From Companilactobacillus zhongbaensis (GTDB taxonomy: Bacteria; Bacillota; Bacilli; Lactobacillales; Lactobacillaceae), in contig NZ_RHOM01000007.1 in NCBI RefSeq assembly GCF_003946515.1, forward strand, positions 1 through 64,000: DNA of 64,000 nt, in the 5' to 3' direction. The notes below the pieces were generated by a model, which was not told the origin of the DNA, made no database searches, and was given only the letters and a program-made list of their open reading frames with translations. How positions within the stretch are numbered: position 1 is the stretch's first letter; each line of letters begins with the position of its first letter. Positions 9,692 to 19,674 of this stretch are shown one piece after another. The translations under genes and the position numbers were made by a program.

Positions 9692-10423
9692 ATGAAAAAG
9701 ATAAAATACTTTCTGATTTTACTGATTCCAATTTTCTTCATGGTGTTAAGTGGCTGCTCAAATTTGTCATTAACTACCACAAAAGACCAATATCAGGCTA
9801 GTGGCCTCGTAGCTGTTATCAAGGGGAAGGCTACCAAAGCGACCAAGTTGGTCTACACATTGAATGGCGAAAAACACAATGTTACGATGCATAGTCATGA
9901 ATTTGCTTTTTCAGTACCAGCATCGGATAAGAACCAAGACATCAAGATCGTTGCTAGTGATGGCAAGAGTACGGAAACGAAAATCGTAACAGTTAAAAAG
10001 GCTCAGCCAATCGCGAATTACACTGAATTTGCTCAGATGTATAATTATTCAACACTTTTAGCAGGACAACCAACGGATCAAATTCCTTTAGTTGCCCAAA
10101 ATGGTATTTTTAATTATAAGAAGAGTAGCAATACGATCTTGCATTTCAATGTCCAAAATTCTTCTTTGATAGGGATAGCCATGCAAGATTCTCTCAAGTC
10201 GTTCAAGACTAAATCAGGGATCAAGCAGTTCGCTAGTTCTCTGTACTCAATTTCCGAGCTAACGGGTGCCGATGGCAAGAAGGTCATGCAACACCTCCAA
10301 AAGCAGCTAAAAGACGCTAAGGATGGCAATAAGACCAACCTGACACCAATCAAATCAAATGGGATCATGTTTGATCTCAATTTGTCGAGCGATGCATTTT
10401 ACGTTTACATCACCAAAGATTAA
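9692..10423 (+). CDS. Predicted lipoprotein of unknown function
   Basis: The 243-residue protein starts with a lipoprotein signal peptide: MKKIK, a hydrophobic stretch and the lipobox LSGC with C22 as the lipidated residue. A beta-rich segment follows (about 30-110, many alternating T/K/V residues, possibly Ig-like). Then comes a mixed domain that I do not recognise. It should be anchored outside the cell membrane. No neighbour suggests a function. Confidence 0.75.
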   Translation: MKKIKYFLILLIPIFFMVLSGCSNLSLTTTKDQYQASGLVAVIKGKATKATKLVYTLNGEKHNVTMHSHEFAFSVPASDKNQDIKIVASDGKSTETKIVTVKKAQPIANYTEFAQMYNYSTLLAGQPTDQIPLVAQNGIFNYKKSSNTILHFNVQNSSLIGIAMQDSLKSFKTKSGIKQFASSLYSISELTGADGKKVMQHLQKQLKDAKDGNKTNLTPIKSNGIMFDLNLSSDAFYVYITKD

Positions 10424-10440
10424 TTAAAAAAGAGCGTGGA

Positions 10441-10540
10441 GGGAGATGATCAGCTGCTGAGGATCAACACAGGTGTTCGAACAGGGTGCGACGGAGTCGT
10501 GCCTCGAACAGCAGTGATGACCGGAGGCCGCTATCACCCG
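10441..10540 (+). repeat. Structured intergenic repeat, copy A (82-bp core at 10451-10532)
   Basis: This GC-rich stretch in AT-rich surroundings folds into one long imperfect hairpin with the tip GTGCGAC-GGA-GTCGTGC. The 82-base core aligns without gaps to the reverse complement of 30496-30577 with 13 differences (about 84 percent identity by my count). Several differences preserve pairing. The flanks outside the core are unrelated between copies yet still complementary within each copy. It lies just after the lipoprotein stop and before a bidirectional terminator. Its function is unknown. Confidence 0.75.
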
Positions 10541-10555
10541 TAACGCGATTCAACT

Positions 10556-10593
10556 AAAAAATCCAGCAACTCAATCGAGTTACTGGATTTTTT
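10556..10593. terminator. Bidirectional terminator
   Basis: AAAAAATCCAG and CTGGATTTTTT form a stem continued by AACTC/GAGTT. It has A and T runs on both sides, so it can act on both strands. Confidence 0.8.
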
Positions 10594-10604
10594 CATACGG
10601 AAAT

Positions 10605-10648
10605 AAAAAAGGCACCTAAAGAAATTACTCTTTAAGCGTCCTTTTTTT
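10605..10648 (-). terminator. Terminator overlapping the end of the YjzD-like gene
   Basis: On the minus strand AAAGGACGCTTAAAGA pairs with TCTTTAGGTGCCTTT and is followed by T residues. The left arm includes the last codons of the gene ending at 10632. Confidence 0.6.
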
Positions 10649-10835
10649 GACTATCTTTACTATTATCTTTTAACATAAGTGGAATGATTGTAAATATTAC
10701 GGCAAATATGATCGAAACAATCAATGTCATTTGGAAGTTGTATGTTTGTTGGTTTAATGCTCCTCCAATGAAACCGGCAACTTGACCTAAGACGATTGCC
10801 CAAAAAATAACTGCTACATATCTCATTTTGTCCAT
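10632..10835 (-). CDS. YjzD-like (DUF2929) two-helix membrane protein
   Basis: The 67-residue protein has two transmembrane helices (about 5-26 and 34-55) and a short charged C-terminus. Its length, the start MDKMRYVAVIFWAIVLGQVAGF and its place divergent from dnaE fit the DUF2929/YjzD family, whose function is unknown. Confidence 0.7.
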   Translation of the reverse strand: MDKMRYVAVIFWAIVLGQVAGFIGGALNQQTYNFQMTLIVSIIFAVIFTIIPLMLKDNSKDSQKKDA

Positions 10836-10897
10836 CTCGCTTTCTATGATAGTTTAGCATAAATTAAGACTTTGCCCAATAAACTTTGGATTAATTT

Positions 10898-10906
10898 TGT
10901 TATAAT
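10898..10906 (+). promoter_or_regulatory. Extended -10 promoter of dnaE
   Basis: TGTTATAAT is a perfect TGn-TATAAT extended -10. It lies 23 bases before the TTG start and downstream of the first in-frame ATG (10872), which rules that ATG out for transcripts from this promoter. Confidence 0.65.
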
Positions 10907-10928
10907 TTTAACTGAAGGGGGCTTTATA

Positions 10929-13900
10929 TTGCAAACACAATTACAAGTTATGAGCAGTTATAGTTTACTGCAAAGTCCCATTAAACTTACTAGTCTGGTC
11001 AAACGTGCTAAAGAACTAGGTTATTCATCGCTAGCTTTGACTGATAATAATAATTTATATGGTTCGATCGATTTTTATACGGCTTGTCAAAAAGTAGGGA
11101 TCAAGCCGATCATCGGACTGACGGTCCATACTTTAGGATTGATGGATGAGACTGAAGTTTATCCATTGATCTTACTAGCCAAGACCGACGTTGGTTATCA
11201 TCATTTGATCAAGATTTCTTCATTAATCATGTCCAGTGATGATCCAATCAAGTTTGAAGTTATCGCCCCGTTTCTCCATGACTTGTTTGTTATTACTCCT
11301 GGTGAGGATGCCGAGATCTTGCAACAAGATTTAGGAATCGGCTTTTTGCAAAATATCCGCCACCTTATTGATGACGGATCAATATATTTAGGGATAAATT
11401 TGTTTTCTGAACAAATCGCCTATGTTAAAAGGATCCGTGATATTGGTCAAAGTACGCAGACACCGCTAGTTTCGGTCAACGATGTGCGCTATTTGGTACC
11501 GGATGATGTTTTGTCTTATCAAGTTTTGAATCATATCCGTACTGGTGAAAAAATCGAGCTGGAGCAAAGGCAGCAAAATGGTCAAATGTATTTGCGTCCA
11601 CCAGAAGAGGTCGAGTCAGAGTTTGACAATTATAACTTAGACCAACCGATCCAAAACGCTGATGAAATAGCTCAACGTTGCAATGTGAAAATTGAGTTTA
11701 AAGCCACTGAACTACCAGAGTTCCAGACACCTGAACATGTTTCTTCAGCTAGTTTTTTGAAACAGTTAGCTACCAAGGGCCTTTTGAAACGAATGCATGG
11801 ACAAGTTCCTGTAGAGTATTCAAAAAGACTAGCCTACGAATTAGGTGTGATCGAAGAAATGGGCTTTTCTGATTACTTCTTGATTGTTTGGGACGTGATC
11901 AAGCATGCTCACGATGTTGACATCAAGACTGGACCCGGAAGAGGGTCAGCGGCTGGTTCTTTAGTTTCATATACTCTAGGCATCACTCAAGTGGACCCAA
12001 TCAAGTATGATTTGCTGTTTGAGCGCTTTTTGAACCCACAACGGGTAAATATGCCAGATATCGATTTGGACTTGCCAGATGACCGCAGGGATGAAATGGT
12101 GCATTACATGCATGACAAATACGGTGCCGATCATATGGCTCAGATCATTACTTTTGGAACTTTGGGTGCCAAGATGGCCTTAAGAGACATCGCTCGAACT
12201 TTTGGGCAGTCAACTTTCCAAATGTCCAAGTGGTCAAATGCCATCCCTAAGCAGTTAAATGTGACCTTGTCCGATTCCTTCAATGAGTCGGAGACCTTAC
12301 GCCAACTAGTTAGCGAATCAAAGGAAAATCAGGTCATCTTTGATATTGCCAAGCAGATTGAGGGTATCCCACGGCATTATTCGACTCACGCCGCTGGAAT
12401 TGTTCTTAGTAAAAAGCCGATGACAGAGATTGTTGCAGTTCAGCTGGAAGACGATGGGATCAATTTAACGCAGCAAACGAAAAACAATGTCGAAAATCTG
12501 GGACTATTGAAGATGGACTTTTTAGGATTAAAGAATTTAACGATCCTCGATAAATCGATCCAAATGATCTCAGAAATGACGGGTAAAAATTTTCATCCGG
12601 AACAGATTCCATTGGATGACCCTAAGACCTTGCAGCTGTTTCAACGTGCCGATACCGATGGTGTGTTCCAGTTTGAATCTGACGGTATCAAAAGCGTTTT
12701 GAGACGATTAAAACCCACCGCTTTCAATGATATCGTGGCAACGAATGCTTTGTATCGACCGGGACCAATGCAAAACATTGATGTGTTTATCAAGCGAAAG
12801 CATGGCGAAGAGCCAGTTGAGTATCCTGATTCATCCTTGGAAGATATTTTGAAGCCGACTTATGGTGTTTTAGTTTATCAAGAGCAAGTAATGCAAGCTT
12901 CATCCAAGATGGCAGGTTTTTCTTTGGCAGATGCCGATTTACTCCGTCGAGCCATTAGTAAAAAGAATGAGAAATTGATGAACGAAAATCATCAAAAATT
13001 TGTTGAAGGTGCTGTTCGACTAGGACATGATCGGCAATCCGCCGAAAATGTTTACGATTATATAGAAACTTTTGGTAATTATGGTTTCAATAAATCTCAC
13101 TCGGTTGCTTATTCGATGATAGCTTTTTGGTTGGCATATATTAAAGTGCATTTTCCAAGTGTCTTCTTTACTTGTTTGATGAATTCGAACTTAAACAATG
13201 AGACTAAGACTTCTAATTATATTCAGGCGGCTAAAGATCGTCAGATCAAGATCATGAATGTTGACATCAATTTGAGTGGTTATGAATTTCAAGTTGACGA
13301 AAAAGGCATCCGATTTGGTTTCCTCAGTATTAAAGGGATGCGTCGTGATTTTTCGCAGTCGATCGTCAATGAACGGAGTCAAAAAGGGCAATTTAGCAGT
13401 ATTTTGAATTTTTTGCAGCGGATCGATACGCGATTTGTTAAAGCAGATTACATTGAGCCGCTAGTCTTTACTGGTGCCTTCGATCAATTTAATCGAAATC
13501 GCAAGGAAACGCTACTTGACGTTCGCGACTTAGTCGATAGTATTAAGTTAGCAGGGAATAGCATTTCTCTGTTTGATACGCTGGAACCGAAGAAACATGA
13601 AGTCGACGACTTTACTTTGACTGAGAAATTAAATCAGGAAAAAGAATTTTTGGGGATTTACGTTTCTGGTCACCCAGTTGAAAAAGTCCGGCAAAAATTA
13701 CTCAATGTCAACACGGTCAAACTCAACCAATTGGAAAACAATATGGGACGTTCGCTCTACATGATCGGGTTGATCAAGAACATGCGGGTCATTCGCACTA
13801 AAAAAGGTCAACAAATGGCTTTTGCGACTTTAGAAGACGAGACTGGTTCAGTTTCGATCACGATTTTTCCGAAGCTATTCAATCAGATCAAGGATGATGA

Positions 13901-14252
13901 TCTGATGAACCAGATCAAAGTGATCATCGGGACACCAAACGAAGGCAGGCGTGGTGATCTCGAAGTGATCGCAGATAAAGTCAATGACCCGAAACAGTAC
14001 TTGCGGAAACTTCCCGATGAAGTTTTATATTTGAAAGTTCCTCGACAATTAGATAGTCCTCAAAAATTAACTGATCTGTATAATTTGATCGAGACTTCTC
14101 GGGGAAATGTTCCGGTGATCGTTTATCGGGAAACAAAAAAACAAGCGGTTTTATTAAAAAATAATCGCTGGATTAATTTTAATGATGAAATCCAGGCAAA
14201 ATTGATCAAATTTTTGGGGCAAAAGAACGTTTTTCTTAAAAAAGGTAACTAA
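10929..14252 (+). CDS. dnaE: DNA polymerase III subunit alpha, DnaE type
   Basis: This replicative polymerase extends primers on the lagging strand alongside PolC in Firmicutes. The 1107 residues show an N-terminal PHP domain (LTDNNNLYG), the polymerase core with catalytic aspartates D377 and D379 in PDIDLDLPDD, the helix-hairpin-helix region and a C-terminal OB fold. I chose TTG at 10929 because GAAGGGGG precedes it at the right distance and the -10 element lies upstream of it. The frame is open from 10872, but those 19 extra codons overlap the promoter. Confidence 0.96.
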   Translation: MQTQLQVMSSYSLLQSPIKLTSLVKRAKELGYSSLALTDNNNLYGSIDFYTACQKVGIKPIIGLTVHTLGLMDETEVYPLILLAKTDVGYHHLIKISSLIMSSDDPIKFEVIAPFLHDLFVITPGEDAEILQQDLGIGFLQNIRHLIDDGSIYLGINLFSEQIAYVKRIRDIGQSTQTPLVSVNDVRYLVPDDVLSYQVLNHIRTGEKIELEQRQQNGQMYLRPPEEVESEFDNYNLDQPIQNADEIAQRCNVKIEFKATELPEFQTPEHVSSASFLKQLATKGLLKRMHGQVPVEYSKRLAYELGVIEEMGFSDYFLIVWDVIKHAHDVDIKTGPGRGSAAGSLVSYTLGITQVDPIKYDLLFERFLNPQRVNMPDIDLDLPDDRRDEMVHYMHDKYGADHMAQIITFGTLGAKMALRDIARTFGQSTFQMSKWSNAIPKQLNVTLSDSFNESETLRQLVSESKENQVIFDIAKQIEGIPRHYSTHAAGIVLSKKPMTEIVAVQLEDDGINLTQQTKNNVENLGLLKMDFLGLKNLTILDKSIQMISEMTGKNFHPEQIPLDDPKTLQLFQRADTDGVFQFESDGIKSVLRRLKPTAFNDIVATNALYRPGPMQNIDVFIKRKHGEEPVEYPDSSLEDILKPTYGVLVYQEQVMQASSKMAGFSLADADLLRRAISKKNEKLMNENHQKFVEGAVRLGHDRQSAENVYDYIETFGNYGFNKSHSVAYSMIAFWLAYIKVHFPSVFFTCLMNSNLNNETKTSNYIQAAKDRQIKIMNVDINLSGYEFQVDEKGIRFGFLSIKGMRRDFSQSIVNERSQKGQFSSILNFLQRIDTRFVKADYIEPLVFTGAFDQFNRNRKETLLDVRDLVDSIKLAGNSISLFDTLEPKKHEVDDFTLTEKLNQEKEFLGIYVSGHPVEKVRQKLLNVNTVKLNQLENNMGRSLYMIGLIKNMRVIRTKKGQQMAFATLEDETGSVSITIFPKLFNQIKDDDLMNQIKVIIGTPNEGRRGDLEVIADKVNDPKQYLRKLPDEVLYLKVPRQLDSPQKLTDLYNLIETSRGNVPVIVYRETKKQAVLLKNNRWINFNDEIQAKLIKFLGQKNVFLKKGN

Positions 14253-14258
14253 TTTTTG

Positions 14259-14273
14259 TTTAAAACGTTTTCA
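14259..14273 (+). promoter_or_regulatory. CcpA-type cre site upstream of pfkA
   Basis: The 15 bases TTTAAAACGTTTTCA match the WTGNAANCGNWNNCW consensus at all but one fixed position. The site lies upstream of the likely pfkA promoter, a position that usually gives CcpA activation of glycolytic genes. Confidence 0.6.
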
Positions 14274-14297
14274 ACGCTACAAAGAATGTGAAAAAAA

Positions 14298-14306
14298 TGT
14301 TATATT
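14298..14306 (+). promoter_or_regulatory. Probable extended -10 promoter of pfkA-pyk
   Basis: TGTTATATT is an extended -10 element 46 bases before the pfkA start. The -35 region is weak, consistent with a promoter needing an activator. Confidence 0.45.
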
Positions 14307-14352
14307 TTATAAGGTTTTGTTTTAGAATCAAATAAATTTGGAGTGTGAATAA

Positions 14353-15312
<960 letters not shown>

Positions 15313-15357
15313 AATAACTAAATATTTCATCTAATAATAATTGGAAAGAGGATTCTA

Positions 15358-17127
15358 ATGAAAAGAACAAAAATTGTAAGTACACTTGGACCTGCTAGTA
15401 ACGATGTTGAAACAATCACAAAATTGATCGAAGCTGGCGCAAACATTTTCCGTTTCAACTTCTCACATGGTGATCACGAAGAACACCTTTCACGTATGAA
15501 GATGGTTCATGAAGCAGAAAAAATCACTGGTAAGACTGTTGGTATCGTTTTAGATACTAAGGGTGCTGAAATCCGTACAACACCTCAAGAAGGCGGCAAG
15601 TTCGAAGCTAAGATCGGTGACGTTATCCGTATTTCAATGGATGATACACTTACAGGTAACCCTGAAAAGATCGCTGTTACTTACCCAGGACTATACGATG
15701 ATACACATGTTGGTGGTCACGTATTGATCGATGATGGTCTTGTTGACTTGAAGATCACAGAAAAAGATGACGAACACCGTGAATTAGTTACAGTTGTTCA
15801 AAACGAAGGTAAGATCGGTTCAAGAAAGGGTGTTAATGCACCTGGTGTTGAAATCCGCCTACCAGGTATCACAGAAAAAGATGCTTCAGATATTCGTTTT
15901 GGTTGTGACAACGGAATCAACTTTATTTCAGCTTCATTCGTACGTAAAGCCCAAGACGTTCTTGACATTCGTGAAATTCTTGAAGAAAAACATTGTGAAT
16001 ATGTTCAAATCTTCCCTAAGATCGAATCACAAGAAGGTATCGACAACATTGATTCAATCATGCAAGTTTCAGATGGTTTGATGATTGCTCGTGGTGACAT
16101 GGGTGTTGAAATTCCATTTGAAAACGTACCATTCGTACAAAAAGACTTGATCAAGAAGTGTAACGCTTTAGGTAAGCCAGTTATCACTGCTACACAAATG
16201 CTTGACTCAATGCAAGAAAACCCACGTCCTACACGTGCCGAAGTTACTGACGTTGCTAACTCTGTTCTTGATGGTACAGATGCAACTATGCTTTCTGGTG
16301 AAAGTGCTAACGGTGACTACCCAGTTGAAGCTGTTGCAGCAATGGCAAACATTGACGAACGTACAGAAAAACAATTGGATGAAAAGAACCAATTAGCTAT
16401 CCAACGTTTCGAAGAATACAAAGGTTCAAACGTTACAGAATCAATCGGTGAATCAGTTGTTAGAACTGCTGAAGAATTAAACATCGGCACAATCGTTACA
16501 GCAACTGCTTCAGGTTATACTGCACGTATGATCTCAAAATACCGTCCAAGTGCTGATATCTTAGCTATCACATTTGACGAAAAGACACAACGTGGATTGA
16601 CAGTTAACTGGGGTGTAGATCCTATCGTTACTGAAAAACCACAAAGTACTGATGAAATGTTCGAATTAGCAGCAAACAAAGCTCAAGAACTAGGATTTGC
16701 TAAAGAAGGCGAATTGATCCTTATCGTTGCTGGTGTTCCAGTTGGTGAAAGTGGTGCCACAAACGTTATGAAGGTTCAATTGATCGGTTCACAACTAGTT
16801 AAAGGCCAAGGTGTTGGTGAAGAATCAGTTATCGGTAAAGCCGTAATTGCTCACTCAGCAAACGAAGCTAACAAGAAGGTTGAAGAAGGCGACATTCTTG
16901 TAACAGAAACAACAGACAAAGATTACTTACCAGCTCTTGAAAAAGCTAGTGCCGTAGTTGTTGAAAACGGTGGTCTAACTTCACACGCAGCTGTAGTTGG
17001 TATCGCAATGGGTCTACCTGTAGTTGTTGGCGCAACTGACGCTACAAAGGCAATCTCAGACAACGAAACAATCACAGTTGATTCAAGACGTGGTGTTGTA
17101 TACAAGGGTGCTTCACGCTCACTTTAA
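15358..17127 (+). CDS. pyk: Pyruvate kinase
   Basis: It makes pyruvate and ATP from phosphoenolpyruvate and ADP. The 589-residue protein has the TIM-barrel and B domains (MKRTKIVSTLGPASN start, IARGDMGVEIP active-site region), the allosteric C domain, and an extra C-terminal PEP-utiliser-like domain of about 110 residues (GGLTSHAAVVGIAMGLPVVVG). This extension is usual in Bacillus and lactobacilli. It is co-transcribed with pfkA and has the A-ending, highly biased codons of a strongly expressed gene. Confidence 0.98.
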   Translation: MKRTKIVSTLGPASNDVETITKLIEAGANIFRFNFSHGDHEEHLSRMKMVHEAEKITGKTVGIVLDTKGAEIRTTPQEGGKFEAKIGDVIRISMDDTLTGNPEKIAVTYPGLYDDTHVGGHVLIDDGLVDLKITEKDDEHRELVTVVQNEGKIGSRKGVNAPGVEIRLPGITEKDASDIRFGCDNGINFISASFVRKAQDVLDIREILEEKHCEYVQIFPKIESQEGIDNIDSIMQVSDGLMIARGDMGVEIPFENVPFVQKDLIKKCNALGKPVITATQMLDSMQENPRPTRAEVTDVANSVLDGTDATMLSGESANGDYPVEAVAAMANIDERTEKQLDEKNQLAIQRFEEYKGSNVTESIGESVVRTAEELNIGTIVTATASGYTARMISKYRPSADILAITFDEKTQRGLTVNWGVDPIVTEKPQSTDEMFELAANKAQELGFAKEGELILIVAGVPVGESGATNVMKVQLIGSQLVKGQGVGEESVIGKAVIAHSANEANKKVEEGDILVTETTDKDYLPALEKASAVVVENGGLTSHAAVVGIAMGLPVVVGATDATKAISDNETITVDSRRGVVYKGASRSL

Positions 17128-17148
17128 TACAAAATAATTGATCATTAC

Positions 17149-17177
17149 AAAAAGAGGCTGACGAGCCTCTTTTTTTT
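17149..17177 (+). terminator. Terminator of pfkA-pyk
   Basis: AAGAGGCT and AGCCTCTT form a stem with a three-base loop, followed by eight T residues. Confidence 0.9.
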
Positions 17178-17283
17178 ATGCTTTTTTAGAAAATTGTTTT
17201 CGCATTTCAATACAATTTGAGTTATCATTTTTTGAGAGAAGAGGGTAATGGATATTGCATTGCCAACAATTTGAGGTGTAATT

Positions 17284-18074
17284 TTGTCAAACAAAGACGT
17301 ATTAGTATTTGAAATCGAACAAGCAAAAGGTAAGCCAGAAAACATTAAGCACTCCGATGGCTACTGTCCTTTTTGTGATACCGATAATCTAGTGAATATC
17401 ATCGATCAACGAAAAGACATGATCTGGCTAGATAATAAATTTAGAACTTTAAAAGACACTTACCAAACTGTCTTAATAGAATCAAGCGACCACAACGGTG
17501 ACATTGCCACATATAACCAAGCTAAGAATCGTGAAGTTTTCGAGTATATTTATGAATGCTGGAACAAAATGTTAAAATGCGGGAAATATACCAGTGTTCT
17601 AATGTACAAAAATGTCGGTCCGCTTTCGGGAGGAAGCCTAAGACATCCACACTTCCAGATCATTGGACTAGAAAAAGTCACGGATACAAACACGTAGAGG
17701 CAGAAAACTTCACAGGTATGGAAGTATACAAGGACAGTAAAATTGAATTAAATATCTCCAAAAAACCGATCATGGGATTTGTAGAATTTAACATCATAAT
17801 TACCGATGCAAAAAACATCGACAAATTAGCAGACATGGTTCAGACGACAGTTCAATATGTATTAGAAGATTTTTACGGAGGAAAGTTCGACTCCTACAAC
17901 ATTTTCTTCTACAAAGAATATTCAAAAATAATCTGCAAAGTAGTTCCAAGATACGTCGTATCTCCATACTTCGTAGGTTATCGGCTATCGCAAAGAGATG
18001 GTGACAAACAAGTCAGTGGAATCAGAGACGTTTTGAAGAAGAGATTAGAAGAAAAAGAAGTAATAGACAACTAA
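17284..18074 (+). pseudogene. DUF4931-like (HIT/GalT-related) protein gene, frameshifted
   Basis: Two overlapping frames together encode about 262 residues of one protein. The first frame starts at TTG 17284 behind GAGGTG, contains CPFC and the HIT-like HPHFQIIG, and stops after 137 residues at 17697. The second frame continues from about 17677 with HVEAENFTGMEVY to 18074. One missing base in the A5 run at 17672-17676 would join them as IIGLEKSHGYKHVEAENF. Family proteins resemble galactose-1-phosphate uridylyltransferases, but their substrate is unknown. It may be a true pseudogene, a phase-variable gene or a sequencing error. Confidence 0.75.
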
Positions 18075-18092
18075 AACATCAATACGAAAAAC

Positions 18093-18125
18093 AAGTCGCT
18101 AATTAAGTTTAGCGGCTTATTTTTG
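18093..18125 (+). terminator. Terminator after the DUF4931-like gene
   Basis: AAGTCGCTAA pairs with TTTAGCGGCTT, with a T-run following. Beyond it, 18126-18378 is AT-rich and I see no gene, RNA or clear repeat there. Confidence 0.75.
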
Positions 18126-18378
18126 TACGATGAAAGTATGAAAATGAAATTTAGTAAATTGTAAGAAAGAAATTAAAATCATATCTAAAATATTAATTTG
18201 CAAATGATGTAAGATCCAAAAATAAATGCAAATACAACCGTATTGGTTCATAGAAAAATAATCACATCTGACGAAAAATGCGATAGAACGAAAGAGAAAA
18301 AAACAGCAATCAGGTTTTTTGATAGCTATTAAATAATAAAAAAGAGGGGATCATTTAATCAATTTTTGCCACCATAAT

Positions 18379-18408
18379 AAAAAACTCCAATCCATAACAG
18401 ATTGGAGT
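18379..18408 (-). terminator. Terminator of the alcohol dehydrogenase gene
   Basis: On the minus strand ACTCCAATC and GATTGGAGT form a nine-base-pair stem followed by six T residues, about 50 bases after the adh stop. Confidence 0.85.
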
Positions 18409-18457
18409 CAAATATATATAAAACTATCGATGTATTCTAAAAATTAAAAACGAAAAA

Positions 18458-19579
18458 TTATTTGCCTGGTTCATAGTCTTTGTCAATGATCAAAACAGGC
18501 TTGATAGTCTTACCACTAACAGATTCAGCATCAGCCTCATTGATATCATCAAAATCAAAGAATTTCTCAGTCAAATCGAATGGGAACATACCCATTTGAT
18601 AGAACTTGATCAAACGAGGGATATCAATTTGAGGAATTGAGTCACCCATGTTAACACCAACGACTTTTTTATCGTCGACACAAAGGTCGTTCCAAGTACT
18701 CAAATCGATGTTGTGTGGTGTAACAGCAATAGTAGCTGAAGTACCACCCTGTGTTAGGGCAGTGATCGAGTCCATCATAACTTTTGAAACACCTGTTGTA
18801 TCAACAGCCCAATCAACACCTAAGCCACCAGTGATTTTCTTGATAGCTTCAACGGCATCTTCCTTTGAACTATTAACAACGTCAGTAGCACCTAACTTCT
18901 TAGCTAATTCAAGACGTGATTCAACGATATCAACGGCGATAACGTTAACACATCCTGAGATCTTACCAGCCATCATAGCTGCAAGTCCAACGGCACCAGT
19001 ACCGAAGACGGCAATTGTGTCACCTGGTTTTGGTTGAAGGGTATTGAAGACTGTACCACTACCTGTAACGTATCCACAGCCAAGAGGTCCGAGTTTTCTA
19101 AGATCAAGATCTTTAGGAACTTTAACAGCATTTCTTTGGTTGATTACTGTATGTGTAGTAAATGATGATTGGTTGAACATGTCACTAACGTGATGGCCAT
19201 TTTCTGTAAAGTGATCTGATCCATCGGGACGTGTACCACTCAAGTTTGATGCTGCATAATTACGACATTGTGTTGGTTTACCTTTTAGACAGTTATCACA
19301 TTCACCACATGAGTAAAATGACATGATAATGTGGTCGCCAGGTTCGAAGTTTTTAACGTTCTTACCAACTTTTTCAACAATACCTGAACCTTCATGTCCT
19401 AAGATAACAGGGAAACTGAAGGCTGCGTCACCTTTTCTTAAAGCTTCATCAGAATGGCAAATACCTGAGGCAACTAGTTTAACTTGTAAACCGTCGTCTT
19501 GGATATCTGCTAATTCAACGTCATCTTTGATAACGAATGGATCGTTAACTTTGTCAACAACTGCTGCTTTGATTTTCAT
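18458..19579 (-). CDS. Zinc-dependent alcohol dehydrogenase (MDR family)
   Basis: The 373-residue enzyme carries catalytic zinc ligands C41 and H62-E63 (GHEGSG) and four structural-zinc cysteines C91, C94, C97 and C105. It also has a Rossmann motif (GTGAVGLAAM). The domain order and insertion resemble aryl/benzyl alcohol dehydrogenases and class III enzymes. I start it at 19579, where AGGTGG precedes ATG at a good distance. The frame extends six codons upstream, but that TTG lies in the ribosome binding site. Neighbouring rhamnose genes suggest lactaldehyde or another fermentation aldehyde as a possible substrate, which is inference. Confidence 0.88.
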   Translation of the reverse strand: MKIKAAVVDKVNDPFVIKDDVELADIQDDGLQVKLVASGICHSDEALRKGDAAFSFPVILGHEGSGIVEKVGKNVKNFEPGDHIIMSFYSCGECDNCLKGKPTQCRNYAASNLSGTRPDGSDHFTENGHHVSDMFNQSSFTTHTVINQRNAVKVPKDLDLRKLGPLGCGYVTGSGTVFNTLQPKPGDTIAVFGTGAVGLAAMMAGKISGCVNVIAVDIVESRLELAKKLGATDVVNSSKEDAVEAIKKITGGLGVDWAVDTTGVSKVMMDSITALTQGGTSATIAVTPHNIDLSTWNDLCVDDKKVVGVNMGDSIPQIDIPRLIKFYQMGMFPFDLTEKFFDFDDINEADAESVSGKTIKPVLIIDKDYEPGK

Positions 19580-19610
19580 AATAAAATTCCACCTCAAATT
19601 AAAATTAATA

Positions 19611-19663
19611 TGGTATCGCTTTCTTCAGCTGTTAATTATTTCACGTTTATTCAGAAAATGCAA
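19611..19663 (-). promoter_or_regulatory. adh promoter with overlapping downstream cre site
   Basis: On the minus strand TTGCAT (19658-19663) and AATAAT (19635-19640) are 17 bases apart. A cre-like box at 19611-19624, reading AGAAAGCGATACCA on the minus strand, lies just downstream of the expected transcription start, where CcpA binding would block transcription. Confidence 0.5.
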
Positions 19664-19674
19664 ACCCATTTTCG

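Noticed and set aside
10872-10928. N-terminal extension of DnaE from ATG 10872
   Set aside because: The extra 19 codons overlap the extended -10 promoter and are not like DnaE. TTG at 10929 has a strong ribosome binding site.
17671-17680. Programmed -1 frameshifting in the DUF4931-like gene
   Set aside because: The A-run does not fit the X XXY YYZ slippery pattern in frame and I see no strong stimulatory structure right after it. A simple deletion or sequencing error is more likely.
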